Assembly (NCBI RefSeq): GCF_014154935.1
Contig: NZ_JACEHH010000032.1
Span: 1 to 64,000 of the forward strand
DNA: 64,000 nucleotides
Direction: 5' to 3'
From: Stieleria mannarensis
GTDB taxonomy: Bacteria; Planctomycetota; Planctomycetia; Pirellulales; Pirellulaceae
Shown here: piece by piece, positions 18,403 through 28,205 of the stretch
Layout of the letters: every line of letters starts with the position of its first letter
Position numbering within the stretch: the stretch's first letter is position 1
Position numbers and translations under genes: made by a program
The notes under the pieces: model-generated
Databases searched by the model: none
What the model was told of the DNA's origin: nothing
What the model saw: the letters and a program-made list of their open reading frames with translations, nothing else

Positions 18403-20202
18403 ATGAATTCCGGAAACCTGAACTGCCCCTTCCGCATCCGCCCACGCCGTCAAGGCAGCGGAGAGGTTGCGACGTGTGGGTTGATTCGACAGTTGTTGCC
18501 GGCCGAATCCGGCGGCGGGACGAATGATTTTTGCGAGGTGTCGCGCGACGCTTGCGAAGCTTGCTCGGGATCCACTCCGGTCGCCAGCAGTTTTGTCAAC
18601 GGCGTCTTTCCGTCAATCCTGAATGAAGCCTGCACGCGGTTTCTGCACAGCGGGTCCTCCGGCGGCGCGGATCTAACTCGCCGCGCGAGGGATCTGCTGC
18701 AGATCAGCGAAGCGGCAATTGTTTCGGAAACGACGGCGGGCGAGCGGCGTCTGGCCAGCTGCGACGTGTACCTGTGTTGCGACGATGCCTCGGCGGCGAC
18801 GCGGCGTTCGATTGAAAGCTTGCTGGCCCAACAGAACGCCGCCGTCAATCTGCACTTGATCCTCAACGGTCCCGGTGCCCAGGTTTTGGCCGGCGACTAT
18901 GCGACGACCTGGAATGTGCATCTTCACCGCCCGGCCACTCCGACGACGTTATTCGCGGCGGTCCATGAACTGGCGCCCCGGGCGAACAGCGAATTCCTGG
19001 CCCTGCAACATGCCGCCGCAGTCGCCCTGCCCAACCGCATCGCCAACGCGGTCGGCGAGTTGTGTCGCATGGGGGCCGACGCGATCGGGTCACCGCTGTT
19101 GACGCCCGCCGGTGAGGTTGCGGCGACCGAGCCGACGGAAGTGTATCAATCGACAATCCCGTGGCCCACGTTGGTCATGCGGCGCAGCGCGTTCATCGAT
19201 CGAGGCGGATTTGCGGACCGTAATTCGGATCCAGATGTCGAATGGATTTATCGAGCTCAACGGTCCGGCGCCAAGATACGCGTGTTGCCACTGCCGTCGG
19301 TGCAGCTTCATCAAGGTTGGCAACCGCCACGGCTGGGCCCGTCTCCGGCTTACGTCGAACGCTTAGGGTCACTCCGGCATCACGCGATCGGATACCGGTC
19401 ATCGACGGTCCCTTGCGACGTCGTGATCCCGGTCTATGGCCAGTTGGACCTTGTCACGCAAGCGATCGAAAGCATCATCGAGCAACAGGGCGCCGAGCCG
19501 GTCATCCATTTGATCGACGATGCCGGACCGGAAAACGTCGACACGCTGTTTCGCTATTGGGGATCGCTGCCGAATGTGCGGCTGTATCGTAACCGCCGGA
19601 ACGTGGGGCAATACGTTTCCTTTAACAATGTGTCACGCTACTTTGAAACCGATTTCGTCGCGGTCCAAGACGGTGACGACATCAGTTTGCCGCATCGGCT
19701 GCAGACGTCGGTCAATCTGCTTGAAAGTTCAGACGCCGACTATTTTGCCGCGACGATGGAACAATTCGCCGACTCGCGCTCCGAGCAAGCGATTGTGGAT
19801 CGTCAGCCGTTTCGTCGATCCTACACTCCGTACGGCAATCACCTGCAATACTTTGCGATGAATCCGACCGCCTGTTTCCGCGTCGCGACGTTTCGGCATT
19901 TGGGCGGCTACAGCGATTTCGGTGATCGCGACCGCAACCGTTGTGGCTTGGATTCGGAATTCATGATCCGGGCATATTTCTCCGCCGCCCGTTTCGCCAT
20001 TTCAAGTTCCGTTGTCACACGCTACCGCGTACATCCACAGTCGGCGACGAAAAACAACGAAACGGGGTTCGGAACCGAGGTGCGAACATTTTCGATTCAG
20101 GAATGTCGCCACCGGGCCGCGATGTATCAATCCGCGGCGTTTGACCCCCGTGCCTTCGGCGCGTTGGGCCGATACCGCGACGTGACCGAGCGGATCGGAT
20201 AG
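18403..20202 (+). CDS. Two-domain family 2 glycosyltransferase with Cys-rich N-terminus
   Basis: 599 aa. Residues 1-85 are Cys-rich (C8, then TCGLIRQL, and DACEACS). Residues 115-300 are a first GT2-like domain (CDVYLCCDDASAATRRSIES) that looks degenerate: I see no clear DxD. Residues 330-560 form a canonical GT2 domain: DVVIPVYGQLDLVTQAIES, HLIDDAGPEN, VRLYRNRRNVG, VQDGDDISLPHR (the DxD) and LDSEFMIRAYF. It would add a sugar from a nucleotide sugar to an unknown acceptor. It is divergent from the 77-aa gene, with 119 bases between, and ends two bases before the convergent kinase gene. Confidence 0.82.
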   Translation: MNSGNLNCPFRIRPRRQGSGEVATCGLIRQLLPAESGGGTNDFCEVSRDACEACSGSTPVASSFVNGVFPSILNEACTRFLHSGSSGGADLTRRARDLLQISEAAIVSETTAGERRLASCDVYLCCDDASAATRRSIESLLAQQNAAVNLHLILNGPGAQVLAGDYATTWNVHLHRPATPTTLFAAVHELAPRANSEFLALQHAAAVALPNRIANAVGELCRMGADAIGSPLLTPAGEVAATEPTEVYQSTIPWPTLVMRRSAFIDRGGFADRNSDPDVEWIYRAQRSGAKIRVLPLPSVQLHQGWQPPRLGPSPAYVERLGSLRHHAIGYRSSTVPCDVVIPVYGQLDLVTQAIESIIEQQGAEPVIHLIDDAGPENVDTLFRYWGSLPNVRLYRNRRNVGQYVSFNNVSRYFETDFVAVQDGDDISLPHRLQTSVNLLESSDADYFAATMEQFADSRSEQAIVDRQPFRRSYTPYGNHLQYFAMNPTACFRVATFRHLGGYSDFGDRDRNRCGLDSEFMIRAYFSAARFAISSSVVTRYRVHPQSATKNNETGFGTEVRTFSIQECRHRAAMYQSAAFDPRAFGALGRYRDVTERIG

Positions 20203-20204
20203 GT

Positions 20205-23200
20205 CTATTCGACCGGACGGGATCGGAAGACGCGAAACCCATAAAACGATGGTTGCGAATGGGGCTGGGACCATCCCAAGTATCGTGGCTGGATGCCGGA
20301 CATCCCCATGTGGAACCGAAAATCGAATCCGCAAACTTGAAGCCTCGCTTCATTGACCGGATCGATGTCATTGGTCCATTCACGCACGTTGGAATACGCG
20401 TCGAAAATGCCGAAGCCGTTGGGGCGCGCCAATCCGACCGCCCAGGGTGTTTTGCCATCGGTGGGCTTGGAAGGGGTGTAGCCGGCGGAAATCCGATCGG
20501 TCGACAACAGGTACGAGGGTTGGGCACAGCTGCCGAACGAATAATCGGTGATCGCACCACCGTTGCACATGAAAAACCACTCCTCGGCCATCGGCAATCG
20601 ATACCCCTTCCGTTGTCGATAGTCCGGGTGCAGTCTGGCCGGTTCGATTGAATTGTCGCTTCGATCGGTGTAACAGAGTTCGTCCTCATCCATACCCTCG
20701 GCCAGTGTAAGCCAATTGCAATACGCCACCGCGTCATGGTAGGTCACGCTGCCGGCCGCCGCCTTTTCCGACGCCGACTTCCAGCCTTTGGATTCCTCTC
20801 CATCGGGTATCCAGCGCAACATCTGCCCGAGCGTGACTTCGGCCATCGCCGCTTCGATCCGGTAGGTCGCATCGGGGGCGTGAAGCGGCAAGAGGATCAT
20901 CGTGTGACCTTCGTGACTGACGTACCAATTCCGATCCGAGGGGCGCTGTGGTTTCGCCAGATACAGTTGACTTCCGACCCAGTCCGATTGGTTCCACTGC
21001 CCCAGAAACCACAACGAATTGGCCCGCAGACTGGCATGGCTGGCGGTGGCAAACCAACCTTGAATCAATGTCACGACGCGGTTGCGAAGATCGGCATTGA
21101 TCTGTTCCGGCGGAAATTCCCCCAACGCCTGAATCAATCCGCATTGTGTCGCGACGTCCGGCTCGACGAGCAACCGTTGGGCGATCGGCTCGGGATCGAC
21201 GCCGAACACGCCGATGCGTTGGACCAATCGCGTCCTGGCGTTTGGGATCGATGTTCGGCCAAAACTGATTTGGCGGTACCGCGAGACAAGTTGTTCGCGA
21301 TCGGCGGATTCCAACTCGGCAAACTCGCGTTCGGCCAACAGCCGCCGCAGTTCCTCGCGCACCCAATCGTTGGTGTCGGCCGATGGTTTGGGATCCCGTG
21401 GCGGTTGTTGATCGGGACGGAACGTCGCCCAGATATCGGCGTTGGAGGCCCCGTGACGCAGCAGGATCGCCGCTGCCGATGCCTTGCGTTTGGCATCGCG
21501 TTTCCAATTCGGGTCGTGAACATCCAGCGATTTAGCGACCGCTCGGTCCAACAGTGGGCGTACGGCATCGCGGTGCTTGTCGATCAAGTCGATGGAGAAC
21601 AGGATTTGCTGAACTTCGGCGTGCAACAGCTGATTGGTCAGTTCGGGGACGTCGTCTTCGAGCAAATTGATCAACAGGTTTTGCGCGGCCGAACGACGGA
21701 TCTCTGTCTCGTCGCTGCTGTCGGAGGTCATCACCGCGGCCAATGGTTCGACCAACACCGGCCTGGTGGGGCGAATCAGATTCACCATGGATCGAAAGTA
21801 GCGTCGATCGATGTTGGCAAAGTGGATCAATTCGTCGGCGAATTCATCTGCCAGTGCTTTCCACCGTTCACCGCTGGCGCTGGTTTGATCCGGGGGATCG
21901 AACGTCGCCAGGGCCAATGCCGCGTTGAATCGCGGGCTGACCACACGGCCATTCTCATCCGATCGGGGCAACAGGGTTTCATCTTCGGCTCGGTTCCAGA
22001 GGTATTCGGAGAGTTGATCACCGAAACGATCAAGTTCGCGGCACAACAATTCCAGCGTTTCGGGGTCCGAATGCAGCAACGCCGGTTTGATCTCCGCCAG
22101 CTCGTCTCGACCGGAACGGAGTAGCGCCAAGCTGGAAAACAGATGCGGCGGCGATCCCGGTCGGCTTTGTTGCTGAATCTGAACCAGGTTGTCGAGCGCC
22201 CATCGCTCGCGTCGTTCCAATTGATCCAGCAATCCGCTCACCTCCCCGACCTTGGCGACGGTCAGCTGATCGGTGAGCGTCTCGGCGCGATTCCAAGATG
22301 CCAATTCATAGGCGCCCCAGCCACCCAGCAGTAGAAAGAACGCCGCCAGCGTGAGATTGGAAACATGCCTCCGTGTCGCCGATCGCATCATCCGTCGCTG
22401 AGCATCATCCCAATGCTCTCGGCGGGTCAATGCCAAGATCGACCCCCACTCCGGCAGCGTCGGCAGGTGCCGCTTGTCCGGTCGTACATTCCAGACTTCG
22501 GTGCGTTGTGCCAAGCGGATTTCCGCGCGGCCCGTGCGCGTGCCGCGCTGCATGTGGGCCTGCCAGTCGCGGATTGCAGGCACCAGATAATCGTGGGCAA
22601 GGTGATAGTAGACCAATTGTGACAGGTTGCCGGTCACGCTCCCCGATTGGCTGGCGGATTGAACGCCGGATTGGCTTTGCGACACATCGCCTCGGCCTTC
22701 GGGGTCGGTCCGCACGATCAGGTGCAATTCCGAATCGAGCGCCCGCATCATCGATTGGAATTGTTTGGGCTGGTCGGCATACCCGGAAACTTCCAACAAC
22801 TCTTCGCGGGACCGCATGTGACCCTTCAGATTCGCACCGGGCTGGGGCAACAGGGCGCCCAGGGTTTCGTAGACCGCGCGCAGGTGAACGCGGTAGTTGG
22901 CCGGTGCATTTTCGGAGGAAAAGTTCTCGTCCAAGAACATCAGGCCCACGCCGGCGGTGCCGCCGATCTTGCGCAGCGTGGCCGTCGTCCAAGGTTTGCT
23001 TTTGATCATCTCGGCAAACAACGCCAGCCGAACCGGGGTGACTTTTCCGTGTTCGGCCAGCCCCTCGATCGCTTGGGTGACAAAGGCGCGTTGGTCGCGT
23101 GAGAAGTCGCTGCGGTGTTCGGGCAAGCGATCAAACGCGCGTCCGAATTCGGTCAACACGCGGCGGGCGTGCTGCAGGTCGAACAGGTCGATCAGCGCCA

Positions 23201-24881
23201 TGTTCTTGTTCTGCATCAGATCGACTTCCAGGTGATCCATGAACCGGCTGAACGCCAACCAAAAGTCGTCCCGGACCATCAGGATGCATTGAACATGTTC
23301 GCCGTCACACTGTCGCAGGGCCTTGGCCAACACCGAGTGTTCGGGCCGATCGATCGAGTACAACCATTGTTCAAACTGATCGATCACGATCAGGATTTTT
23401 TTGTCGCGGCCCATCACTTCGCCACGGCGGAGCGTGGCGATCGATTCGGGCAATCCCAGGTCGGTGTCCAGGTAGGGGCAGCGACGACGCAGACGATTCA
23501 GCAAGCGAGTTTCGGTCGCGTCCGGTGCCGCCTCGATGACGACCGGGACGATGTCCGCCGAGAGTGTCGGGACCAGGCCTGCTTTGACGAACGAACTTTT
23601 TCCGCAGCCGGACGGTCCATAGATCAATCCGATGCGAAAACTGTTCTCCGGGTCAGATTCTTCGATCCGCCGCTTCCAAAATAAAATCGATTCGGGCGTC
23701 CCGTCGCGGTCGTACGGCCCGGGCAACAGCCCCAAGAAAAAATGGGCGTCTTGCGGTCCAAACGAACGCAACCCCTTGGGCACAATCCCCAACCGCCGGC
23801 TGCCGGAACGACTGCTGTCCGAATCTCCTTTCCGTGCCTTCGATGCCTTGGGGTCCGTCGGGATCGCGCGGTCGACCAACGCCAAGTTTTGGCCGTCGGA
23901 AAGTAGATGACGCAGGTCTTCACACATTTCCAACGCCGTTTGATATCGCGCCGTGGCTCGCTTGGAAAGCGTTTTCATACAAATCCGCTCAAGCTCCGTC
24001 GGCACGTCGCGGTTCAAATCGCGCGGCGGACGGACCTCTTGCTCTTGAATCAAGTCGGTGACCGTTTGCCCGGGCTCGGCAACAAACGGACGCTGCCCGG
24101 TCAACAGTTGATACAGCACGACGCCCAGGCTGAAGATGTCCGAAGTGCGTTTGACCAGATGATTTTCCCCCCGCGCCTGTTCGGGGCTCATGTACGCGGG
24201 CGTGCCGGCGACGGTTTTTGATCCGATGCCATCGTCTTCCAACAGTGCAAGTCCGAAATCCGCGACATAGGCCGTCCCCCGTTTGTCCAACAGAATGTTG
24301 TTTGGTTTGATGTCACGGTGAATGACACCCTGGTTGTGCACGTAGTGCAATGCTTCGGCAATCGTCGCGACCAATTCCACCGACTCGAAAATCGACAACG
24401 GGGTGGATTGCAGTCGCCGGACCAAATCGCTTCCGTCGATGTAGCGGGAGACGATGAAGCAGAGACCATCGTCGGTGGTTCCGACGTCATGCACGGGAAC
24501 CACGTTGGGATGTTCCAGCTTGGCCAGCGTTCGGGCTTCGGTCAAAAACGCATTGACGTCTTTGGAACGCTTGACGCGATGCCGGTGTGGCACCTTAATG
24601 GTGACGTGGCGTTGCAATTCGTCGTCATAGGCCAAGTACACCGAACCGAAACCGCCTTTGCCGAGAAGGGATTCGATTTTGTAGCGACCGATCGTCCGGG
24701 GCAGCACGTCCTCGGGGTCATCGGGCCGATTGTCCGGGTTGGTGACGGACGACGCATTGATCGTTTCGTCGATCGGCTGGCCTCCCGCGCCGTGTGAGAA
24801 CGCTGAATCGTCGCCGGTTCGCTGGGTCCTCGTCTCGCGAGCGTCGTTGCGCGGGTTGGTTTCGCTCTCTGGGTCGGTCAT
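20205..24881 (-). CDS. Ser/Thr kinase with STAND-type ATPase, membrane helix and FGE-like domain
   Basis: 1558 aa. Kinase domain 65-330: glycine loop GKGGFGSVY (74-82), catalytic Lys96 in TIKVPH, HRDIKPNN, DFGLA and the APE-equivalent TPAYMSPEQ. A second P-loop, YGPSGCGKSS near 424, with ILIVIDQFEQWLY as Walker B, marks a STAND-like NTPase. A single membrane helix (NLTLAAFFLLLGGWGAYEL) is near 847, and then about 450 residues are helical and Leu-rich, HEAT-like. From about 1340 there is a formylglycine-generating-enzyme fold: DAVAYCNWLT, YRLPMAEEWFFMC, SNVREWTNDI and YGFRVFRS. The usual RGGSW is replaced by QVCGFDF, so it may bind rather than catalyse. The ATG overlaps the amidase stop as ATGA. 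Confidence 0.88.
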   Translation of the reverse strand: MTDPESETNPRNDARETRTQRTGDDSAFSHGAGGQPIDETINASSVTNPDNRPDDPEDVLPRTIGRYKIESLLGKGGFGSVYLAYDDELQRHVTIKVPHRHRVKRSKDVNAFLTEARTLAKLEHPNVVPVHDVGTTDDGLCFIVSRYIDGSDLVRRLQSTPLSIFESVELVATIAEALHYVHNQGVIHRDIKPNNILLDKRGTAYVADFGLALLEDDGIGSKTVAGTPAYMSPEQARGENHLVKRTSDIFSLGVVLYQLLTGQRPFVAEPGQTVTDLIQEQEVRPPRDLNRDVPTELERICMKTLSKRATARYQTALEMCEDLRHLLSDGQNLALVDRAIPTDPKASKARKGDSDSSRSGSRRLGIVPKGLRSFGPQDAHFFLGLLPGPYDRDGTPESILFWKRRIEESDPENSFRIGLIYGPSGCGKSSFVKAGLVPTLSADIVPVVIEAAPDATETRLLNRLRRRCPYLDTDLGLPESIATLRRGEVMGRDKKILIVIDQFEQWLYSIDRPEHSVLAKALRQCDGEHVQCILMVRDDFWLAFSRFMDHLEVDLMQNKNMALIDLFDLQHARRVLTEFGRAFDRLPEHRSDFSRDQRAFVTQAIEGLAEHGKVTPVRLALFAEMIKSKPWTTATLRKIGGTAGVGLMFLDENFSSENAPANYRVHLRAVYETLGALLPQPGANLKGHMRSREELLEVSGYADQPKQFQSMMRALDSELHLIVRTDPEGRGDVSQSQSGVQSASQSGSVTGNLSQLVYYHLAHDYLVPAIRDWQAHMQRGTRTGRAEIRLAQRTEVWNVRPDKRHLPTLPEWGSILALTRREHWDDAQRRMMRSATRRHVSNLTLAAFFLLLGGWGAYELASWNRAETLTDQLTVAKVGEVSGLLDQLERRERWALDNLVQIQQQSRPGSPPHLFSSLALLRSGRDELAEIKPALLHSDPETLELLCRELDRFGDQLSEYLWNRAEDETLLPRSDENGRVVSPRFNAALALATFDPPDQTSASGERWKALADEFADELIHFANIDRRYFRSMVNLIRPTRPVLVEPLAAVMTSDSSDETEIRRSAAQNLLINLLEDDVPELTNQLLHAEVQQILFSIDLIDKHRDAVRPLLDRAVAKSLDVHDPNWKRDAKRKASAAAILLRHGASNADIWATFRPDQQPPRDPKPSADTNDWVREELRRLLAEREFAELESADREQLVSRYRQISFGRTSIPNARTRLVQRIGVFGVDPEPIAQRLLVEPDVATQCGLIQALGEFPPEQINADLRNRVVTLIQGWFATASHASLRANSLWFLGQWNQSDWVGSQLYLAKPQRPSDRNWYVSHEGHTMILLPLHAPDATYRIEAAMAEVTLGQMLRWIPDGEESKGWKSASEKAAAGSVTYHDAVAYCNWLTLAEGMDEDELCYTDRSDNSIEPARLHPDYRQRKGYRLPMAEEWFFMCNGGAITDYSFGSCAQPSYLLSTDRISAGYTPSKPTDGKTPWAVGLARPNGFGIFDAYSNVREWTNDIDPVNEARLQVCGFDFRFHMGMSGIQPRYLGWSQPHSQPSFYGFRVFRSRPVE

Positions 24882-25834
24882 TTCGCAAAACGCACGATGC
24901 GGGTGTCTTGCTCGATTCCGGTTCGCTCGGTGAGCGGGCGGTACAGTTCCGGGCGTCTGGATTTGAGCCAACGGCGGCCGGTGCAGGACGCCTGGAGCGA
25001 CGGATCGAGTCGGGCGACGACCATCTCATCGGCGGCTTTCCAGGTCTCGGCGAGCGTCTCTCCGTAAGGCCCCAAAATCATCGCGTTTCCGGTTCGCACT
25101 TCGTCATCATCGATGCCGACGCCGTTGCTGAAGATCAGGAACAAGCCGTTGTCGTGTGCCCGCGCGGGCAACCAACGCCGCAACCACTCACGGCCTTTGG
25201 GGCCGCGAAACTCGGCCTCGATCGCTTCGGGGTTCGATTCACGCTGCTCCCAAAGCTTGGGATCGATGACGCCCATGCAGTGTGGGCTGGGTGAATTGCA
25301 GCCGCCGGTTTGATGGGGCGCCAGCAGAATCTCGGCGCCCAGCAAGGCATTCATTCGCACGTTTTCGACGATGTTGTTGTCGTAACAGATTAACACGCCG
25401 ACGGTCGCACCCTGGGGGATCTCAAACACGGTGTACTCATCGCCGCTCTCGAGATGTTCGCTGATGAAGCAATGCAGTTTTCGATGCACCGCGATCTGTC
25501 CGTCCGGCATCGCGACGACGTAGCTGTTGAACAGCCGACCGTCATCGCCCCGTTCGATCAGCCCCGCACCGATCGTCATCTCGTGCCGCCGGGCAAGCTC
25601 TAACAGCGTGTCGGTCGATCGCCCCCCCTGGATCGGTTCGGCCAGCTGGCGGCACGCTTCGGCGGAAAGATTCCGGACGTGCCAATAACCTGTCAAACAC
25701 ATTTCCGGAAACGCGATCAATTCAACGCCGCGAGCCTTTGCTTCGGCTGTCAATGCCTCGACGCGACCGAGATTGTAGGTCTTGTCACCGGGACGATGAT
25801 TGAACTGAACGGCGGCGACGGTGATCGGGTTCAT
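24878..25834 (-). CDS. Carbon-nitrogen hydrolase (nitrilase superfamily amidase)
   Basis: 318 aa cytosolic amidase. The catalytic triad is complete: Glu44 in FPEMCLTGYW, Lys119 in HRKLHCFISE and Cys150 in LICYDNN. The closest recognisable subgroups are N-carbamoylputrescine amidase and beta-ureidopropionase-like enzymes, which split C-N bonds of amides or carbamoyl compounds; the exact substrate cannot be read. Length is in the family's usual range of 260-320. It is the first gene of a two-gene unit whose second gene is the giant kinase, with a four-base ATGA overlap. The pairing suggests that the amidase product or activity might be linked to kinase signalling, but this is speculation. Confidence 0.88.
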   Translation of the reverse strand: MNPITVAAVQFNHRPGDKTYNLGRVEALTAEAKARGVELIAFPEMCLTGYWHVRNLSAEACRQLAEPIQGGRSTDTLLELARRHEMTIGAGLIERGDDGRLFNSYVVAMPDGQIAVHRKLHCFISEHLESGDEYTVFEIPQGATVGVLICYDNNIVENVRMNALLGAEILLAPHQTGGCNSPSPHCMGVIDPKLWEQRESNPEAIEAEFRGPKGREWLRRWLPARAHDNGLFLIFSNGVGIDDDEVRTGNAMILGPYGETLAETWKAADEMVVARLDPSLQASCTGRRWLKSRRPELYRPLTERTGIEQDTRIVRFAK

Positions 25835-25997
25835 GGGAGACCATTATTAGGGAGGGCGACGATAAAAGGGATGAATCCGAAGGTGCGTTTCGTTCGCAAT
25901 CGACCTTCGTCCAGTTCACCGGGCATTGTAACGAAACAAGCCTTCCGTATTGGGCGCTCGTGGAGAAAACGACTCCTTCGGATTCAATCGGTCGCGG

Positions 25998-28205
25998 TCA
26001 ATCCAACGTTCCGAACGGATCCTCGTCAATCGTCTCCGACGCCGGAACGCCAAACGGTGATTCGTCGCCACCGGAAGGCTCGACACCAAACGGGGACTCA
26101 TCCTCCAAGGGCACCGGGGCACTCAAGGCCGCCGGGTCGGAATCGACTTCGGGCACGAAGTACTCGACGCCGGGTTCGGAACGGGTTCGCCGGCGAGCTT
26201 CTTGTTCGCGCAGCGCGATGTAGGAACCGGACATCATCCGATCCTCGTTGCCTTGCCCCGCCTCGATGATGATCGCCGACTCGCCCCACAGTCCCCGTTC
26301 TTTCACGTTGATCGCATGACACCGCGTCTGACAGAGCCCACAGCCGACACACTTGTCGGCCAACACGACCGGTGCCGAATAACCGGTGCCTTCGATCGGG
26401 ACGCCGTTGTCGTCCACTTCGGTCCCGACCCGTTTGAATTCGATCGCATGATAGCCGGCCGCATTGCACTCCTGCACGCACAGATCGCACTCCTCGGCGC
26501 CGGCAAACGGCAGACAAGTCGATTCGTTGACGATCGCCAGCCCCATCCGAGCGACCTTTTTCTCCGCCAACGGCAACGCGCGAATCGCCCCGGTCGGGCA
26601 CACTTGACCGCAGGCGTTGCAGCTCGATTCGCACCCCGCCCAGTCGGCATTGACCAGCGGCGACCACAATCCCTCCAGCCCCTGCTGAAAACCTTCCGGC
26701 TGCAACACGTTGTTGGGACAGGCCTTGAAACACTCGCCGCAGCGAATGCACATCTCCAAGAATTCTTGCTCGGGAACGCTGCCCGGCGGTCGCACGGGCA
26801 AGAACGCATCGGAGGCATTCAGATTAGCGCCGAACGTCTTGGTCACCATCGAAACACCGGCACCGCCCGCCACGGCCGCCGCAGTGCCGCCGGCCAGGGA
26901 CAGAAACCCGCGTCGCCCCAACGCCGTCTCATGAGTCGGCGGATCATTTTCGACCTTGAGTTCAACGACGTTCCAGCGTTCGACAAACTTGATCGCGTGC
27001 GTCGGACAGACGCCGCCACAGGATTGACACAACGTGCAATCGGTCGTCCGCGTCGTGAAGTCCGGTTTGATGGCGTCAAAGGGACAGATCTCGACACACT
27101 TGTTGCAATTGATGCACGACGATTCGACCTTCCGCTCGGTGATGCGAAACAGGTTCCCCAGCGAAAACACGGCTCCACTGGGACAGACGTACTTGCACCA
27201 GAATCGCGGCCGCATGAACCCGAGGCTCAGCACGCCGATGAACATTGCGATCGACAACACCTGCCCGACGCCGATCGCAGGGACCAGGTGCCAACCACGC
27301 AGCATTCCCGACTGGATCGGATCCAATAGGAACAGCATCCCCCGCGTGATCACGGGAATCGCCGAGAAGAAACCCGACACCAACACGCCAAACAGCGAAC
27401 ACAACAGCGTGCCGGCCAGCAGATAGTACTTGATGTGAACCCACCAACCGTCGCCGGGAACGCGAAACCGTGTGACCCGTTTGCCGACCGCCCAATCGAA
27501 CAAATCGATCGTCGTGCCCAGCGGACACAGATAGCCGCAAAAACCGCGTGGGATCAGCACGCAAACGGCCAGGATGGCTGCGGCGGACACCAGCGACCAG
27601 ACCCAACTGCGCGAGGCGATCGCGGTCGACAAACTGACCAACGGGTCGATCATTAAAAACGACTCGGCCGGGATGATCTCCTTGGCGGCCAAGTTGTCGC
27701 TGTAATGAGCCGGCCACTGGCCGGCTCCCAATTGCTCGTTCGGTTGCGCATCGTAGGGCCAGCAGACGTAGAAAAACAGCACGACAAAGGTGACCAGGCA
27801 GATCGACTGCACGATCCGTCGCACCGGGGACGCCAGCCAGGACAGGCCGAACCGGCGCAGTGTTTTCCGCAACACCCCACGTTGCTTGGACATCCGGTCC
27901 GATTGAAACGCGTCGGGCACCAGGTGACGAAGTAATCGACCGATCAGTGAATGTGAGGCGTGTTGATCGGGCTTCAGCCGGCGGAGGGTCGGGGAGAACC
28001 AATCCAGACGGATCAGCGCGGCGCTGCCGCGATCGAAACTGGTCAAAAAAACCAGCGTGGCGGCGGCCAATAGGAGCCCGGCAACCGTGATCGTCAGGGC
28101 GGGGGAAACACCCGACCATATGGCGAGGGTGTCGTTTTCAGCCACCGCGAGGATCGTCGCCGTAGCCAACAAGGCGACCGCCAATGATAGACCGCGTCGT
28201 TTCAT
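25998..28205 (-). CDS. Membrane polyferredoxin, NapH/NapG-like fusion
   Basis: 735 aa. Residues 1-330 are a NapH/CcoG-like membrane part with several helices and the loop RGFCGYLCPLGTTIDLF. Next come CINCNKCVEICPF and CTLCQSCGGVCPTH, two 4Fe-4S sites. In mid-protein (about 435) RRGFLSLAGGTAAAVAGGAG looks like a Tat signal, after which a NapG/MauM-like part has more clusters: CIRCGECFKACPNN, CNACGQVCPTGAI, CDLCVQECNAAG and CVGCGLCQTRC. So two proteins usually encoded separately are fused. It would pass electrons between the quinone pool and extracytoplasmic acceptors. The tail (SPFGVEPSGG-like) has imperfect EDPFGV/ESPFGV repeats. It overlaps the FMN-binding gene by ATGA. Confidence 0.85.
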   Translation of the reverse strand: MKRRGLSLAVALLATATILAVAENDTLAIWSGVSPALTITVAGLLLAAATLVFLTSFDRGSAALIRLDWFSPTLRRLKPDQHASHSLIGRLLRHLVPDAFQSDRMSKQRGVLRKTLRRFGLSWLASPVRRIVQSICLVTFVVLFFYVCWPYDAQPNEQLGAGQWPAHYSDNLAAKEIIPAESFLMIDPLVSLSTAIASRSWVWSLVSAAAILAVCVLIPRGFCGYLCPLGTTIDLFDWAVGKRVTRFRVPGDGWWVHIKYYLLAGTLLCSLFGVLVSGFFSAIPVITRGMLFLLDPIQSGMLRGWHLVPAIGVGQVLSIAMFIGVLSLGFMRPRFWCKYVCPSGAVFSLGNLFRITERKVESSCINCNKCVEICPFDAIKPDFTTRTTDCTLCQSCGGVCPTHAIKFVERWNVVELKVENDPPTHETALGRRGFLSLAGGTAAAVAGGAGVSMVTKTFGANLNASDAFLPVRPPGSVPEQEFLEMCIRCGECFKACPNNVLQPEGFQQGLEGLWSPLVNADWAGCESSCNACGQVCPTGAIRALPLAEKKVARMGLAIVNESTCLPFAGAEECDLCVQECNAAGYHAIEFKRVGTEVDDNGVPIEGTGYSAPVVLADKCVGCGLCQTRCHAINVKERGLWGESAIIIEAGQGNEDRMMSGSYIALREQEARRRTRSEPGVEYFVPEVDSDPAALSAPVPLEDESPFGVEPSGGDESPFGVPASETIDEDPFGTLD

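Noticed and set aside
20736-22124. A 462-codon plus-strand frame opposite the large kinase gene.
   Set aside because: Antisense shadow; Arg/Gln/Gly-rich text with no recognisable motif.
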